Below the pieces are notes generated by a model that saw only the letters and a program-made list of their open reading frames with translations, had not been told where the DNA came from and did no database searches. Positions 8,012 to 17,086 of a DNA stretch of 64,000 nucleotides are shown in pieces. This DNA comes from Paenibacillus endophyticus (GTDB lineage: Bacteria; Bacillota; Bacilli; Paenibacillales; Paenibacillaceae). Numbering within the stretch: position 1 is the stretch's first letter; the number at the start of each line of letters is the position of its first letter. The stretch lies in the NCBI RefSeq assembly GCF_014192395.1, contig NZ_JACHXW010000015.1, positions 105,599-169,598 of the forward strand, in the 5' to 3' direction. A program made the position numbers and the translations under genes.

Positions 8012-9250
8012 TTGAATACGAATAAATTATGGAGCGCCGACTTCATCAAAATATGCTTAAGCAGCTTTTTCTTGTTTTTTTCATTCTATACGCTGGCGAC
8101 GGCTCTTTCGGTTTACGTAACCGATGGACTTGGGGGAACAGGCACGCAGGCCGGCTTGTCGATGACCGTTTTTGTAATAGCTTCCGTGCTGCTTCGGCCA
8201 TTCGCAGGGCAGTTGATGGCCAAATATGGCGAACGTAAAATCGTGATCTTGTCTTTATTGCTTTTTTTACTTTTCTCAGTCGCTTATTTAGGCGTTTTTG
8301 GCTATGCCATGCTGCTGCTCGTTCGTTTTTTTCACGGCGGCACGTTTGCTATCGCAACGACTTCTACAAATACGACGGCAATTGGCATTATTCCAGAGCA
8401 TCGCAAAGGCGAGGGCATCAGCTATTTCAGCTTGTTCATGAGCCTCGCGATGGTCATTGGACCGTTTGCTGGGCTTACGATTACGACGCATGGCGGTTTT
8501 ACCGCGATGTTCATATTATGCGCATTATGCTCATTGATCGCCTTTGTGCTCGGAGCTTCAACGAAGCGGCAAAAGGAAGCCCTACACTCAGACTCCGCTA
8601 AAAACGATTCCACGGAGACAATCCCGAAAGCAAAGCTGCACTGGCGTGACCTTGTAGAACGGAAAGCTATCCCGATCGCACTTAGCGGCTTTGTCGTCGC
8701 CTTTGCGTATAGCGGGTTAGTGACGTTTATGTCCGTTTATACGCAAGAACAGGCACTTGATCAGTATGCGAGCTATTTTTTCGTCTGTTTTGGCATTATG
8801 ATTGTGCTTCCGCGTCCGATCATCGGGAAATTGCTCGATCGTGTAGGCGAGCATGTAATTGTGTATCCGAGCATTGTCATCTTTACGATTGGCATGCTGA
8901 TGCTCAGCCAAGCCAGCTCTCCTGCATCGCTGCTCGTGTCTGGCGGCGTCATTGGCCTTGGCTACGGTGCACTGCTCCCCTGCTTTCAGACGATTGCCGT
9001 ACTTGCAGCACCTGTACACAGAAGAGGCCTCGCTACCGCGACCTTTTACTTACTGTTTGACCTAGGCTATGGAATTGGCTCCTATTCGCTTGGAGCACTC
9101 GCATCCGACTACGGCTACCGTTCCATGTATATGCTGTGTGCTGTTATTATCGCCGCTTCTTCTGTTATTTATTTCATGCTTCACCATAAACGCAAACGGA
9201 TGACGACGAAGGCCGATGCCGAGCAAGCGCTGGGCACATCCGGCTACTGA
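8012..9250 (+). CDS. MFS transporter, probable drug or metabolite efflux
   Basis: A major facilitator of about 412 residues with 12 predicted membrane segments. The signature loop GQLMAKYGERKIVI between segments 2 and 3 and a hydrophilic central loop (near residues 185-210) are visible. The TTG at 8012 is favoured because GAGAGGGGA lies just upstream, while the in-frame ATG at 7979 has no ribosome site. Pairing with marR suggests efflux of the regulator's ligand. It ends two bases from the convergent histidine kinase gene, with no clear terminator between them. Confidence 0.88.
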   Translation: MNTNKLWSADFIKICLSSFFLFFSFYTLATALSVYVTDGLGGTGTQAGLSMTVFVIASVLLRPFAGQLMAKYGERKIVILSLLLFLLFSVAYLGVFGYAMLLLVRFFHGGTFAIATTSTNTTAIGIIPEHRKGEGISYFSLFMSLAMVIGPFAGLTITTHGGFTAMFILCALCSLIAFVLGASTKRQKEALHSDSAKNDSTETIPKAKLHWRDLVERKAIPIALSGFVVAFAYSGLVTFMSVYTQEQALDQYASYFFVCFGIMIVLPRPIIGKLLDRVGEHVIVYPSIVIFTIGMLMLSQASSPASLLVSGGVIGLGYGALLPCFQTIAVLAAPVHRRGLATATFYLLFDLGYGIGSYSLGALASDYGYRSMYMLCAVIIAASSVIYFMLHHKRKRMTTKADAEQALGTSGY

Positions 9251-9251
9251 T

Positions 9252-11075
9252 TCAGCTCGCTTCCTGAATAGGCAACATAATTTCGACGACCGTTCCTACA
9301 TTTACGACACTGCTTAGCTTCAGAGTGCCTTTATGCGCCTCGATAATTCGCGTGCTGATCATGATACCAAGGCCGGTCCCTTTTTCCTTGGTAGTCACAA
9401 AGGGCTCACCTATCTTTTTAATGAGCTCCTCGGGAATACCGGACCCTCCGTCTTTAATTCGGATCAACACATTTCCTTCATCATTAGTAGCAACGGATAG
9501 CTGTACCTCTCCGCCATGAGGCATCGCCTCAATAGCATTTTTTATAATGTTGAGGAACACTTGCTTCAGCTGATCGGCATTGCCAAATACGGTAGGTGCA
9601 GTGTGATCTAAACAAACCTTAAGCTCCACATTCAACAGAATGGCCTGCGTTTCCAGGATAGAAAGAACGCTGCTGAGGATAGGCACAAGCGGTACATCAT
9701 GGAACTGGGTGAAGTGGGGCTTAGCTAGCGTCATGAATTCATTCACAATTAACGTGATTCGATCAATTTCATTCGACATAATCGTAAAATAATGCGGGTG
9801 CTCCGGGTATCTAGCACTCAGAAGCTGTGTAAAACCTTTTAGCGCAGTCAACGGATTACGGATTTCGTGCGCAACGCCTGCAGCAAGCTGTCCGATCGCA
9901 GAGAGCTTTTCGGATCGAATCAGCACCTCCTCCGACCGTTTTCGATCGGTCAGGTCTCGGATTACGCTCAGCATCACGTCCTTGCCCATATAGTTGTTGA
10001 TCCGAATGCTCGAGAGCTCCACATCCATTTGCCGTCCATCCGGACAAATGATAATTCGCTCTTGGAATGGAGAAGGATCATCCGATGCCATAATTTTTTG
10101 CACCGTTTCTACGACCATGTCGTGCTGTGTCGGATGAATAAAATCGAAAATGCTTTTACCGGAAAGCTCGCAATTCTCATCCAGCCCGATAAGCTTCAGA
10201 GCAAGCTTGTTGGCGTACACAATGATGCCCTGGTCGCTCAGAACAATCGGCTCAGGAACGAATTTAATCATCTTCTGATAAAGCTTTGCGCTGTCCTTCA
10301 GCAGCTTTTCCTTTTCAAGCTTAAAGGTTACGTCCTGCACAGTACCAAGCAATGAAGGCTGTCCGTCCAGCATAATGACGGAGCTGTTCCCTTCCAGAAA
10401 GATGATGCTTCCGTCTTTTTTCTTCCCGCTTAATCGCAAGACAAACTGGGTCACTCCGCTAACCATTCCCACGAGCACTTCGTTCTGAATGCGGGAAAGC
10501 TCTTCCTTTGGAATAAAGCAGTCTGGTGATAAAGCGAGCAGCTCATCGACTGTATATCCGAATAGTTCTGCCAAATACGGATTGGCATATATGAGATTAT
10601 ATTGTTGCCCTACGAAAACGCCCGCTACGACGTTTTCCATCAAGCTTTTGTATAAATAATCCTTCTCGAACAAGGACTCTTCCATTCGAATTCGGTTGGA
10701 GATGTCACGAATGATAAGCTGGACCGAGGGCTTGCCGTCATAGGTAACATTAGCCGCACTGAGCTCCGTTTCAAACGTTTCACCGTTTCGTCGAAGAAGC
10801 TTGTAATTCATGAAGACAGTTGGGTTGGCTTCCCTGATTAGGTAGTGTACATTAGGCGTGAACTGCTCCAAATATTCGGAATGAACGAAGCTTTTAATCG
10901 GAAGCCCCACAATTTCATCTACGCAATCAACACCAATCATACTTAATAACGAACGATTAGCCAGAACAATACAACCTTCACAATAAATAATGAGACCGTC
11001 AGACATCATATGGACCAAATTCTCGTATCTGTCTTCGCTTTCTCTCAACTGCTTGTTCACTTGAATGATCTCCAT
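9252..11075 (-). CDS. Multi-PAS sensor histidine kinase (sporulation-kinase type)
   Basis: A 607-residue cytoplasmic sensor kinase without membrane segments. Three PAS domains (about 10-130, 135-255 and 260-380) precede the HisKA dimerisation domain, whose H-box AAGVAHEIRNPLTALKGF carries the phospho-accepting His near residue 400. A HATPase_c domain with N, G1 and G2 boxes (GNADQLKQVFLNIIKNAIEA; KDGGSGIP; KGTGLG) follows. No response regulator is adjacent. Together this resembles the KinA/KinE group that feeds phosphate into the Spo0F-Spo0B-Spo0A relay. The signal is unknown. Confidence 0.9.
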   Translation of the reverse strand: MEIIQVNKQLRESEDRYENLVHMMSDGLIIYCEGCIVLANRSLLSMIGVDCVDEIVGLPIKSFVHSEYLEQFTPNVHYLIREANPTVFMNYKLLRRNGETFETELSAANVTYDGKPSVQLIIRDISNRIRMEESLFEKDYLYKSLMENVVAGVFVGQQYNLIYANPYLAELFGYTVDELLALSPDCFIPKEELSRIQNEVLVGMVSGVTQFVLRLSGKKKDGSIIFLEGNSSVIMLDGQPSLLGTVQDVTFKLEKEKLLKDSAKLYQKMIKFVPEPIVLSDQGIIVYANKLALKLIGLDENCELSGKSIFDFIHPTQHDMVVETVQKIMASDDPSPFQERIIICPDGRQMDVELSSIRINNYMGKDVMLSVIRDLTDRKRSEEVLIRSEKLSAIGQLAAGVAHEIRNPLTALKGFTQLLSARYPEHPHYFTIMSNEIDRITLIVNEFMTLAKPHFTQFHDVPLVPILSSVLSILETQAILLNVELKVCLDHTAPTVFGNADQLKQVFLNIIKNAIEAMPHGGEVQLSVATNDEGNVLIRIKDGGSGIPEELIKKIGEPFVTTKEKGTGLGIMISTRIIEAHKGTLKLSSVVNVGTVVEIMLPIQEAS

Positions 11076-11460
11076 CTGCCCTAAGCCACCTCATCCAACT
11101 AATAACTTTGCTTGATTGTTATTTTCAACATTTCCTGCCCTCTTCCTGCTCCACATTAAGATTTAAAATAAAAAAACATTGCCGTCTGTCAATGTCGTAT
11201 CTCATTTGCTTGCCATTCTTGTTCACATTCCGATTAACATCGCCTGTAGCTCGGTGCTTTCCTTCAAGAATGTCTTTGATCGTGAACACCACCTTGGTCT
11301 TGAAGCTGTTAGCTTCAGATTCGCATAACTAGCGATAGATCCAAGCCCATCTTCGCCGATTCCTCCGAGCTCTCCTGCGTCACTCATCAGGAGATCGATT
11401 ATTGTCAACGATATTCTGTTCTTCTCGACATGTTTTTATAGCGCAGGAGCCCTGTATACA
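11076..11460. other. Intergenic stretch upstream of the PAS kinase
   Basis: About 385 bases with no gene I can support. On the minus strand around 11130-11320, one frame reads for about 60 codons (for example KTKVVFTIKDILEGKHRATG). It has no start codon with a ribosome site and is interrupted by a stop on its 5' side. It may be a decayed reading frame; otherwise I see nothing. Confidence 0.4.
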
Positions 11461-11507
11461 AAAAAGAAGCTGACTGTAAAGTAGAATTCTCTACTTTACG
11501 GTCAGCC
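11461..11507 (-). terminator. Terminator of the odhA-odhB operon
   Basis: A 17-base arm (11470-11486) pairs with 11491-11507 with one mismatch around the loop ATTC. Reading leftward it is followed by TTCTTTTTT, 20 bases past the odhB stop. Confidence 0.88.
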
Positions 11508-11526
11508 TCTATTGGTTTATCGGTGA

Positions 11527-12753
11527 TTAGCCTTCAAGAAGGAGCGCTTCTGGATCTTCAAGCAGAGCCTTAACGGTTACAAGGAAGCGAACGGCTTCGC
11601 TGCCGTCTACGATACGGTGATCGTATGACAATGCGATGTACATCATCGGACGGTTTTCCATGCGTACATCGTCAATCGCTACCGGCCGGATTTGAATCTT
11701 ATGCATACCGAGGATACCAACCTGCGGCGCATTTAGAATCGGAGTCGACAGCAAGGAGCCGAAGACGCCGCCGTTCGTGATGGTGAAGCTTCCGCCTTGC
11801 AGATCAGAGATCGCAAGCGTGTTGGATCTTGCCTTTCCAGCAAGCTCAACGATGTTTTTCTCGATTTCAGCGAAGCTTAGACGGTCTGCGTCGCGAACGA
11901 CTGGAACAACAAGACCTTCCTTAGCCGAAACTGCTATGCCGATATCATAGAATTTTTTGGTAACGATCTCTTCGCCGTCAATCTCTGCGTTAAGCAGCGG
12001 GAAAGCTTTAAGCGCTCCAACCACCGCTTTCGTAAAGAATGACATAAAACCAAGGTTCACATCATTTCTCTCAAAAAATGCTTGCTTGCGGCGTTTCCGA
12101 AGATCAAGAATCGCAGTCATATCCACTTCGTTGAATGTCGTCAGCATGGCTGCCGTACGCTGTGCTTCAACCAGACGGTTTGCAATCGTAACCCGGCGGC
12201 GCGACATCCGTTTGCGTTCAGTCGGCTTGCCTTCTTTGCCTGCGCTTGCTGGCTCGGCAGCTTGCGTAAGCGGAGCTGATTTGACAGGTGTCGCTACTGC
12301 AGGAGCTTGTCCTTGCGGCTGCGAAAGATCAATGCCTTGCTCACGGGCACGTTTGCGTGCTGCCGGCGATGCGTTGATCGCTGCCGCGCTGTCGCTGGCA
12401 GGAGCAGCCGCTTGCGCAGCTGGTGCTGCAACTGGCGCTGCTGCTTGTGCCGCTGGAGGTGTTGGAGCTGCAACCGCAGCTTTCTCTACCGCAGGAGCTG
12501 CTGGCGCGGAGGCGCCAGCTCCTTCGCCGATCGATCCAATTGCTTCGCCTACTAATACAACATCTCCGTCTTGCTTCGCGATACGGGATACAACGCCGCT
12601 GTTATCAGCGCTAATCTCGATGTTTACTTTATCGGTTTCAAGCTCCAGCAGGACATCTCCTTGATTGACGGAGTCGCCTTCCTTCACGAACCACTTGGTA
12701 ATCGTGCCCTCTGAAATGGACTCGCCTAATTCTGGTACTATAATTTCAGCCAT
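11527..12753 (-). CDS. odhB: 2-oxoglutarate dehydrogenase E2, dihydrolipoyl succinyltransferase
   Basis: The succinyltransferase core of the 2-oxoglutarate dehydrogenase complex (TCA cycle). The lipoyl domain (1-76) carries the modified lysine K42 in ETDKVN. An alanine/proline-rich hinge follows, then the E3/E1-binding domain near 130-165 (ASPAARKRAREQGIDL) and the catalytic domain to the end with the active-site motif SYDHRIVDG. At 408 residues it has the normal family length. It starts six bases after the stop of odhA, so the two form an operon; the E3 gene is not here. Confidence 0.96.
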   Translation of the reverse strand: MAEIIVPELGESISEGTITKWFVKEGDSVNQGDVLLELETDKVNIEISADNSGVVSRIAKQDGDVVLVGEAIGSIGEGAGASAPAAPAVEKAAVAAPTPPAAQAAAPVAAPAAQAAAPASDSAAAINASPAARKRAREQGIDLSQPQGQAPAVATPVKSAPLTQAAEPASAGKEGKPTERKRMSRRRVTIANRLVEAQRTAAMLTTFNEVDMTAILDLRKRRKQAFFERNDVNLGFMSFFTKAVVGALKAFPLLNAEIDGEEIVTKKFYDIGIAVSAKEGLVVPVVRDADRLSFAEIEKNIVELAGKARSNTLAISDLQGGSFTITNGGVFGSLLSTPILNAPQVGILGMHKIQIRPVAIDDVRMENRPMMYIALSYDHRIVDGSEAVRFLVTVKALLEDPEALLLEG

Positions 12754-12759
12754 TAGTCG

Positions 12760-15669
12760 CTACCCCCTTATCAAACTTGTTTCAACTGGTTTGCCGTTCA
12801 AGGCTGTCGAAATAATCCACTTTTGCTCTGCGGCATGCACCTCTTGGTGTCCGCTTGCCGTACTTGAGCGGTCCGGTCTGCCGACGTAACGGACAGCCGC
12901 CTTCTTAGGCGCCAATGCGCGCAGCCTTGGCTCCATGAAGCTCCATGAACCCATGTTCTGCGGCTCTTCCTGTACCCACACGATTTCTTCCAGCTTATCG
13001 AATTGCTTCACGATACGCTCGATTTCGGCATGTGCGAACGGATACAGCTGCTCTACCCTTGCAACGCGCAGCCATTCGAAATCCTCTGCGTTGGATGAAG
13101 CAAGTGCTTCTTCCACATCAATAGCAACCTTACCCGTGCAAAGCAGAAGACGTTTTACCTTATCCTTCTGATCCTTCGATTCCGTCAGGCTAAACTGCGG
13201 AAGCACCGGTTTGAATGAGCCTTCGCTGAATTCAGCGCCATGCGACGCAACGCGCGGATTACGGATCAAGCTTTTTGGCGCCATAAGCACGAGCGGGCGA
13301 ACCTGTTCGGTGCCAAGCGATGCCGCTTGCTTGCGCAGCAAGTGAAAATATTGGGCGGATGATGTCAAGTTCGCAACCGTCCAGTTGTTATCGGCTGAGA
13401 GCTGTAGGAATCGCTCTAGCCTTGCGCTTGAATGCTCCGGTCCTTGACCTTCGTAGCCATGCGGCAGCAAAATCGTAATTCCTGATTTCTGCGACCATTT
13501 CGCTCGGCCAGCTGAGATAAACTGGTCAAAGATAACCTGTGCGACATTCGCAAAATCTCCGTATTGCGCTTCCCAAATCACGAAGGTTTCTGGAGCGAAT
13601 ACGTTATAGCCATATTCAAAGCCAAGCACTGCCGTTTCAGACAATGGGCTGTTGTGAACCGCAAAGGATGCTTTAGCTTGCGGCAGCATATGAAGCGGCG
13701 AGAACTTAGCAGCCGTAGCATTATCATTGAGCATGATATGACGGTGTGCGAATGTTCCGCGCTCTGAATCCTGTCCGCTTAGGCGAATCGGCGTTCCGTC
13801 AGCAAGAATCGTGGCGAAAGCAAGCGACTCTGCATGTGCCCAGTCAACCTTTTCACCATCATTCAGGGCTGACGCTCTGCGCTGCAAAATACGCTGCAGC
13901 TTCGTATATTCAGTGAAGCCCTCTGGGCGGTTGAGAAGCTCCAGATTAATCTCGCGCAGCGTCTCAAGCGGAACAGCCGTGCGTGCTTCTTCTCCGGATG
14001 GAAGCTCCGATTTCCGCTGCTCTCCGCGCAATTTCGGCTCGCCTTCCTTTGCTTTCATCGCATCGTAGGCTGCTTGAAGCTTGCCGTTCGTACGCTGGCG
14101 CAGCTCCTCAACTTGCTCCTCAGAGATTGCTTTCGCCGATTTAAGCTGCTCGGAATAAAGCGTGCTTACGGTCGGGTGATTGCGAACCTTCGTGTACATA
14201 AGCGGTTGTGTTACTTCTGGATCATCCATTTCATTATGACCGAAGCGGCGGTAGCCGATCAAATCAATAACAAAACCTTTATTATAACGCAGACGATATT
14301 CGCATGCGAGACGAACTGCAGCCAAGCATGCTTCCGGCTCATCCGCGTTGACGTGAACGATCGGAATGTCAAAGCCCTTCGCAAGATCACTTGCATAATG
14401 CGTGGAACGCGAATCAATGCTGTTCGTTGTGAAGCCTAGTCGGTTGTTGGCAATGATGTGCAGTGTGCCGCCGTTATGGTAGCCTTGCAGCTTATTGAAG
14501 TTAAGCGTCTCCGCTACGATACCTTCTCCGATGAAAGCAGCGTCGCCATGTACGCAAATGGTAACGGCTTTGGATGAATCCTGCTTCGGCATCCCCGGCT
14601 TGCTTCTATCCTCTTGAGCTGCTCGTGTGAAGCCTTCAACTACAGGATTAACAAACTCCAGATGGCTCGGGTTGTTCGCAAGCGTAAGGTTGGCACGAAT
14701 CGTTTCGCCTTCCTTAATCGCGCGATCTGCACCCAGATGGTATTTCACATCGCCCGTCCAGCCATAGTTGAGACCCATCGAGCCTTCGGATGGAATAAGC
14801 TCTTTGTTAGGGGCATGATGAAACTCGGAGAAGATTTTCTCATACGGCTTGCCGAGTACATGCGTAAGTACGTTTAGACGGCCGCGGTGAGCCATTCCCA
14901 TTAGAATATTGTTCGCACCGTCATGCGCGACGGCACGGACGATCTCATCCAACACGGGCACGAGCATATCCACGCCCTCTATCGAGAAACGCTTCTGACC
15001 GACGAATGTCCGGTGCAAGAAATTCTCGAAATATTCGACTTCCAATAGACGCTCAAGCAACGCCGAACGTTCTCTTGCCGACAACGGCGCCGGGAAGCTA
15101 CCCGATTCCGCTTGCTTATTCAGCCAGTTCCGCTCATTCTCGTCATGGATATGTGTAAATTCATAAGCAGCCGAGCGTGTATAAATTTCTCTTAGACGGC
15201 TGATTGCCTCCCACCCGTTCGAGATCGATGCAGGTGCATTGTCCCAAATAAGCGAAGCAGGTATAGAAGCCAAATCTGCTTGCGTAAGGCCAAAGGTTTC
15301 TGGTTCAAGCAGCTTCGTATCCGCTGCCGGACTAAAACCAAGGGGGTCGATATCCGCAGCTAAATGGCCGTATCTGCGAATGTTCAGCATAAGCTGATGC
15401 GCAGCGACAACCTTCTTCAACATATTTGAATCAATCGGTCCAGGTGCTGCACTTGATGCAGCCTGTTGCTCGCTTGGCTTTGCTGTATTAGCAGCGGCTC
15501 CTATCGATACTGCCGGAGGTGCTCCAAAACGTTCAAAAAGCTCACGAACCGTTGCTTCAACGGCATCAGGCTCTGTTAAAAAACGTTCGTATTGCTCCTG
15601 CACATACCCAAGGTTGGGTCCATAGTAGCTTTGCCAAGGCGAATAATTACGCTCATCATGGTTGCTCAT
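12760..15669 (-). CDS. odhA: 2-oxoglutarate dehydrogenase E1 component
   Basis: The thiamine-diphosphate-dependent decarboxylase of the 2-oxoglutarate dehydrogenase complex, about 969 residues. The N-terminal E1 motif SYYGPNLGYVQEQYERF resembles the Bacillus form. The ThDP site HGDAAFIGEGIVAETLNF and the histidine-rich MGMAHRGRLNVL are clear. The C-terminal transketolase-like half contains YGYNVFAPETFVIWEAQYGDFAN. The ATG at 15669 is preferred over an in-frame GTG at 15684, which overlaps the ribosome site GAGGGTGG. It is the first gene of the odhA-odhB operon. Confidence 0.96.
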   Translation of the reverse strand: MSNHDERNYSPWQSYYGPNLGYVQEQYERFLTEPDAVEATVRELFERFGAPPAVSIGAAANTAKPSEQQAASSAAPGPIDSNMLKKVVAAHQLMLNIRRYGHLAADIDPLGFSPAADTKLLEPETFGLTQADLASIPASLIWDNAPASISNGWEAISRLREIYTRSAAYEFTHIHDENERNWLNKQAESGSFPAPLSARERSALLERLLEVEYFENFLHRTFVGQKRFSIEGVDMLVPVLDEIVRAVAHDGANNILMGMAHRGRLNVLTHVLGKPYEKIFSEFHHAPNKELIPSEGSMGLNYGWTGDVKYHLGADRAIKEGETIRANLTLANNPSHLEFVNPVVEGFTRAAQEDRSKPGMPKQDSSKAVTICVHGDAAFIGEGIVAETLNFNKLQGYHNGGTLHIIANNRLGFTTNSIDSRSTHYASDLAKGFDIPIVHVNADEPEACLAAVRLACEYRLRYNKGFVIDLIGYRRFGHNEMDDPEVTQPLMYTKVRNHPTVSTLYSEQLKSAKAISEEQVEELRQRTNGKLQAAYDAMKAKEGEPKLRGEQRKSELPSGEEARTAVPLETLREINLELLNRPEGFTEYTKLQRILQRRASALNDGEKVDWAHAESLAFATILADGTPIRLSGQDSERGTFAHRHIMLNDNATAAKFSPLHMLPQAKASFAVHNSPLSETAVLGFEYGYNVFAPETFVIWEAQYGDFANVAQVIFDQFISAGRAKWSQKSGITILLPHGYEGQGPEHSSARLERFLQLSADNNWTVANLTSSAQYFHLLRKQAASLGTEQVRPLVLMAPKSLIRNPRVASHGAEFSEGSFKPVLPQFSLTESKDQKDKVKRLLLCTGKVAIDVEEALASSNAEDFEWLRVARVEQLYPFAHAEIERIVKQFDKLEEIVWVQEEPQNMGSWSFMEPRLRALAPKKAAVRYVGRPDRSSTASGHQEVHAAEQKWIISTALNGKPVETSLIRG

Positions 15670-15969
15670 TGCAGAAAATTCCACCCTCTCTATTCATTGC
15701 CATCCTATTATTTTCTAAGGCGGAGCTCGTCATACATGCCCGCCAGCTTGCAAAGCCTTAATCCGTTTCAACTTGCTCTATAATATGATTGGTTATTAAG
15801 TTATACCGTAATCTTCAGTACATGGTTTCAAATTACGGCAATTTATAGGATGTTGATTGAAAGCTCCCTTATATTTTAGTACATAGTACGCTTGCCTTCC
15901 ATAATCATATTGGCATTGATATCATCCATTTCAAGCATTGATTGTCGTTCTCGGACATCCATCGAAGCA

Positions 15970-16932
15970 TTAATCATCTTGAAAAACGTTTTTCAGAAAT
16001 AAAATTGCTGCCCGATTCTGGTACCCTCCTACCTCATGTCCTGAAAAAGGATAGTCATTCAGCTCTTTTTTGGCATTGATCCGATTGAAAACCGCGTAAA
16101 TCGTTTCCGGCATGCATACCGTGTCTTTCCAGCCAACCGACATTAAGACCGGCGCTTGAATTCGTTCCGCTAGGTTGAGCATGTCGAAATGTGCCAGTGT
16201 ATGCAGTATATGCTCAAGCCTGTCTGGATAACGCTTTACGTGCTGAGCAACCTCGGTCAACGAACCTGTCGAATGCATAATGCCATAATCCATATGGCAC
16301 ATATTCGGAATATCGGCTACGACAGCGCTTACCTTCGAATTAAGAGCAGCAGCTAAAAGCGCAAGCCCGCCACCTTGGCTGCCTCCGACTACCGCTATAC
16401 GGGCGGCATCCACCTCCGGCTGCAGCGCAGCAGCATCGACCGCTCTTACCGTATCCATTGTGATTGCCCTGTAATAGCTTTGCTCAATGTTTTCAATGCC
16501 TTGCGTGACCCAGCCTTTTATCGTCCCTTCCTCCGAAGTCAGCAGGTTGCCGGTCTCACCGCCTTGTCCTCTAGCATCGACCGCAAATACTGCATAGCCG
16601 AGAAGCAGCCATGCCGCATAGCGCTCGGGCAGGCCTTTGTCGCCCGTATACCCTTGATAGATGACGACGCAAGGAAGCTTCTTCCCAAGCAATCCCTGCT
16701 CCGGAACGATATAAAGCGCATGAATGGGGGTTTCGTCACTCCCCTTGTAGGTCAAGCGTTCCGTTCTAACCGTACTTAGCGGTGTATCCAGCAGCTCCTT
16801 CACAATTTCAAGCGGCTTGTCCGAATAGCTCGCAAGCACAGCGTCCCAGTAACGGTTCAGTTCTGCCAAATCCATCGTAACAGGCGGATAATAGGCCAAT
16901 AAATCACTTTTTCTTCTTTCTATCGCATGCAT
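15970..16932 (-). CDS. Acetylxylan esterase / cephalosporin-C deacetylase (CE7)
   Basis: A 320-residue alpha/beta hydrolase of carbohydrate esterase family 7, which removes acetyl groups from xylo-oligosaccharides and related compounds in the cytoplasm. The family marks are DARGQGG near residue 117, the nucleophile serine in VVGGSQGGG, the acidic residue in GWKDTVCMP and the catalytic His in SGHEVGG. No signal peptide is visible. The ATG has AGGGG about ten bases upstream. It lies downstream of an MFS gene but is separated from it by a terminator. Confidence 0.9.
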   Translation of the reverse strand: MHAIERRKSDLLAYYPPVTMDLAELNRYWDAVLASYSDKPLEIVKELLDTPLSTVRTERLTYKGSDETPIHALYIVPEQGLLGKKLPCVVIYQGYTGDKGLPERYAAWLLLGYAVFAVDARGQGGETGNLLTSEEGTIKGWVTQGIENIEQSYYRAITMDTVRAVDAAALQPEVDAARIAVVGGSQGGGLALLAAALNSKVSAVVADIPNMCHMDYGIMHSTGSLTEVAQHVKRYPDRLEHILHTLAHFDMLNLAERIQAPVLMSVGWKDTVCMPETIYAVFNRINAKKELNDYPFSGHEVGGYQNRAAILFLKNVFQDD

Positions 16933-17019
16933 ATTAGTATACCCCTATTCCAATATGTATTTTCGTCGCACTCCAGTCTTGCATGAAAGAGTTTAAGTAA
17001 GCGTTATCAAAACCGTTCG

Positions 17020-17055
17020 AAAAGCAAGCTCCCTAAGTACAAGGAGGCTCTGCTT
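17020..17055 (-). terminator. Terminator after the 17087 MFS gene
   Basis: Reading leftward, an AAGCAGAGCCTCC / GGGAGCTTGCTT stem is followed by TTTC. It lies 30 bases past the MFS stop and separates it from the esterase gene. Confidence 0.65.
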
Positions 17056-17086
17056 AACTTTGTATTTTATAATAAATGCGCCTATC

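Noticed and set aside
11280..11420. Riboswitch-like stretch (GCAGGAGAGCTCGGAGGA on the minus strand)
   Set aside because: It recalls glycine or c-di-AMP riboswitch segments, but the conserved cores of those classes are missing and no gene of the matching type is downstream.
11957..12664. 235-codon rightward open frame opposite odhB
   Set aside because: It is antisense to the well-supported odhB gene and its alanine/serine-rich product reflects the lipoyl-hinge codons.
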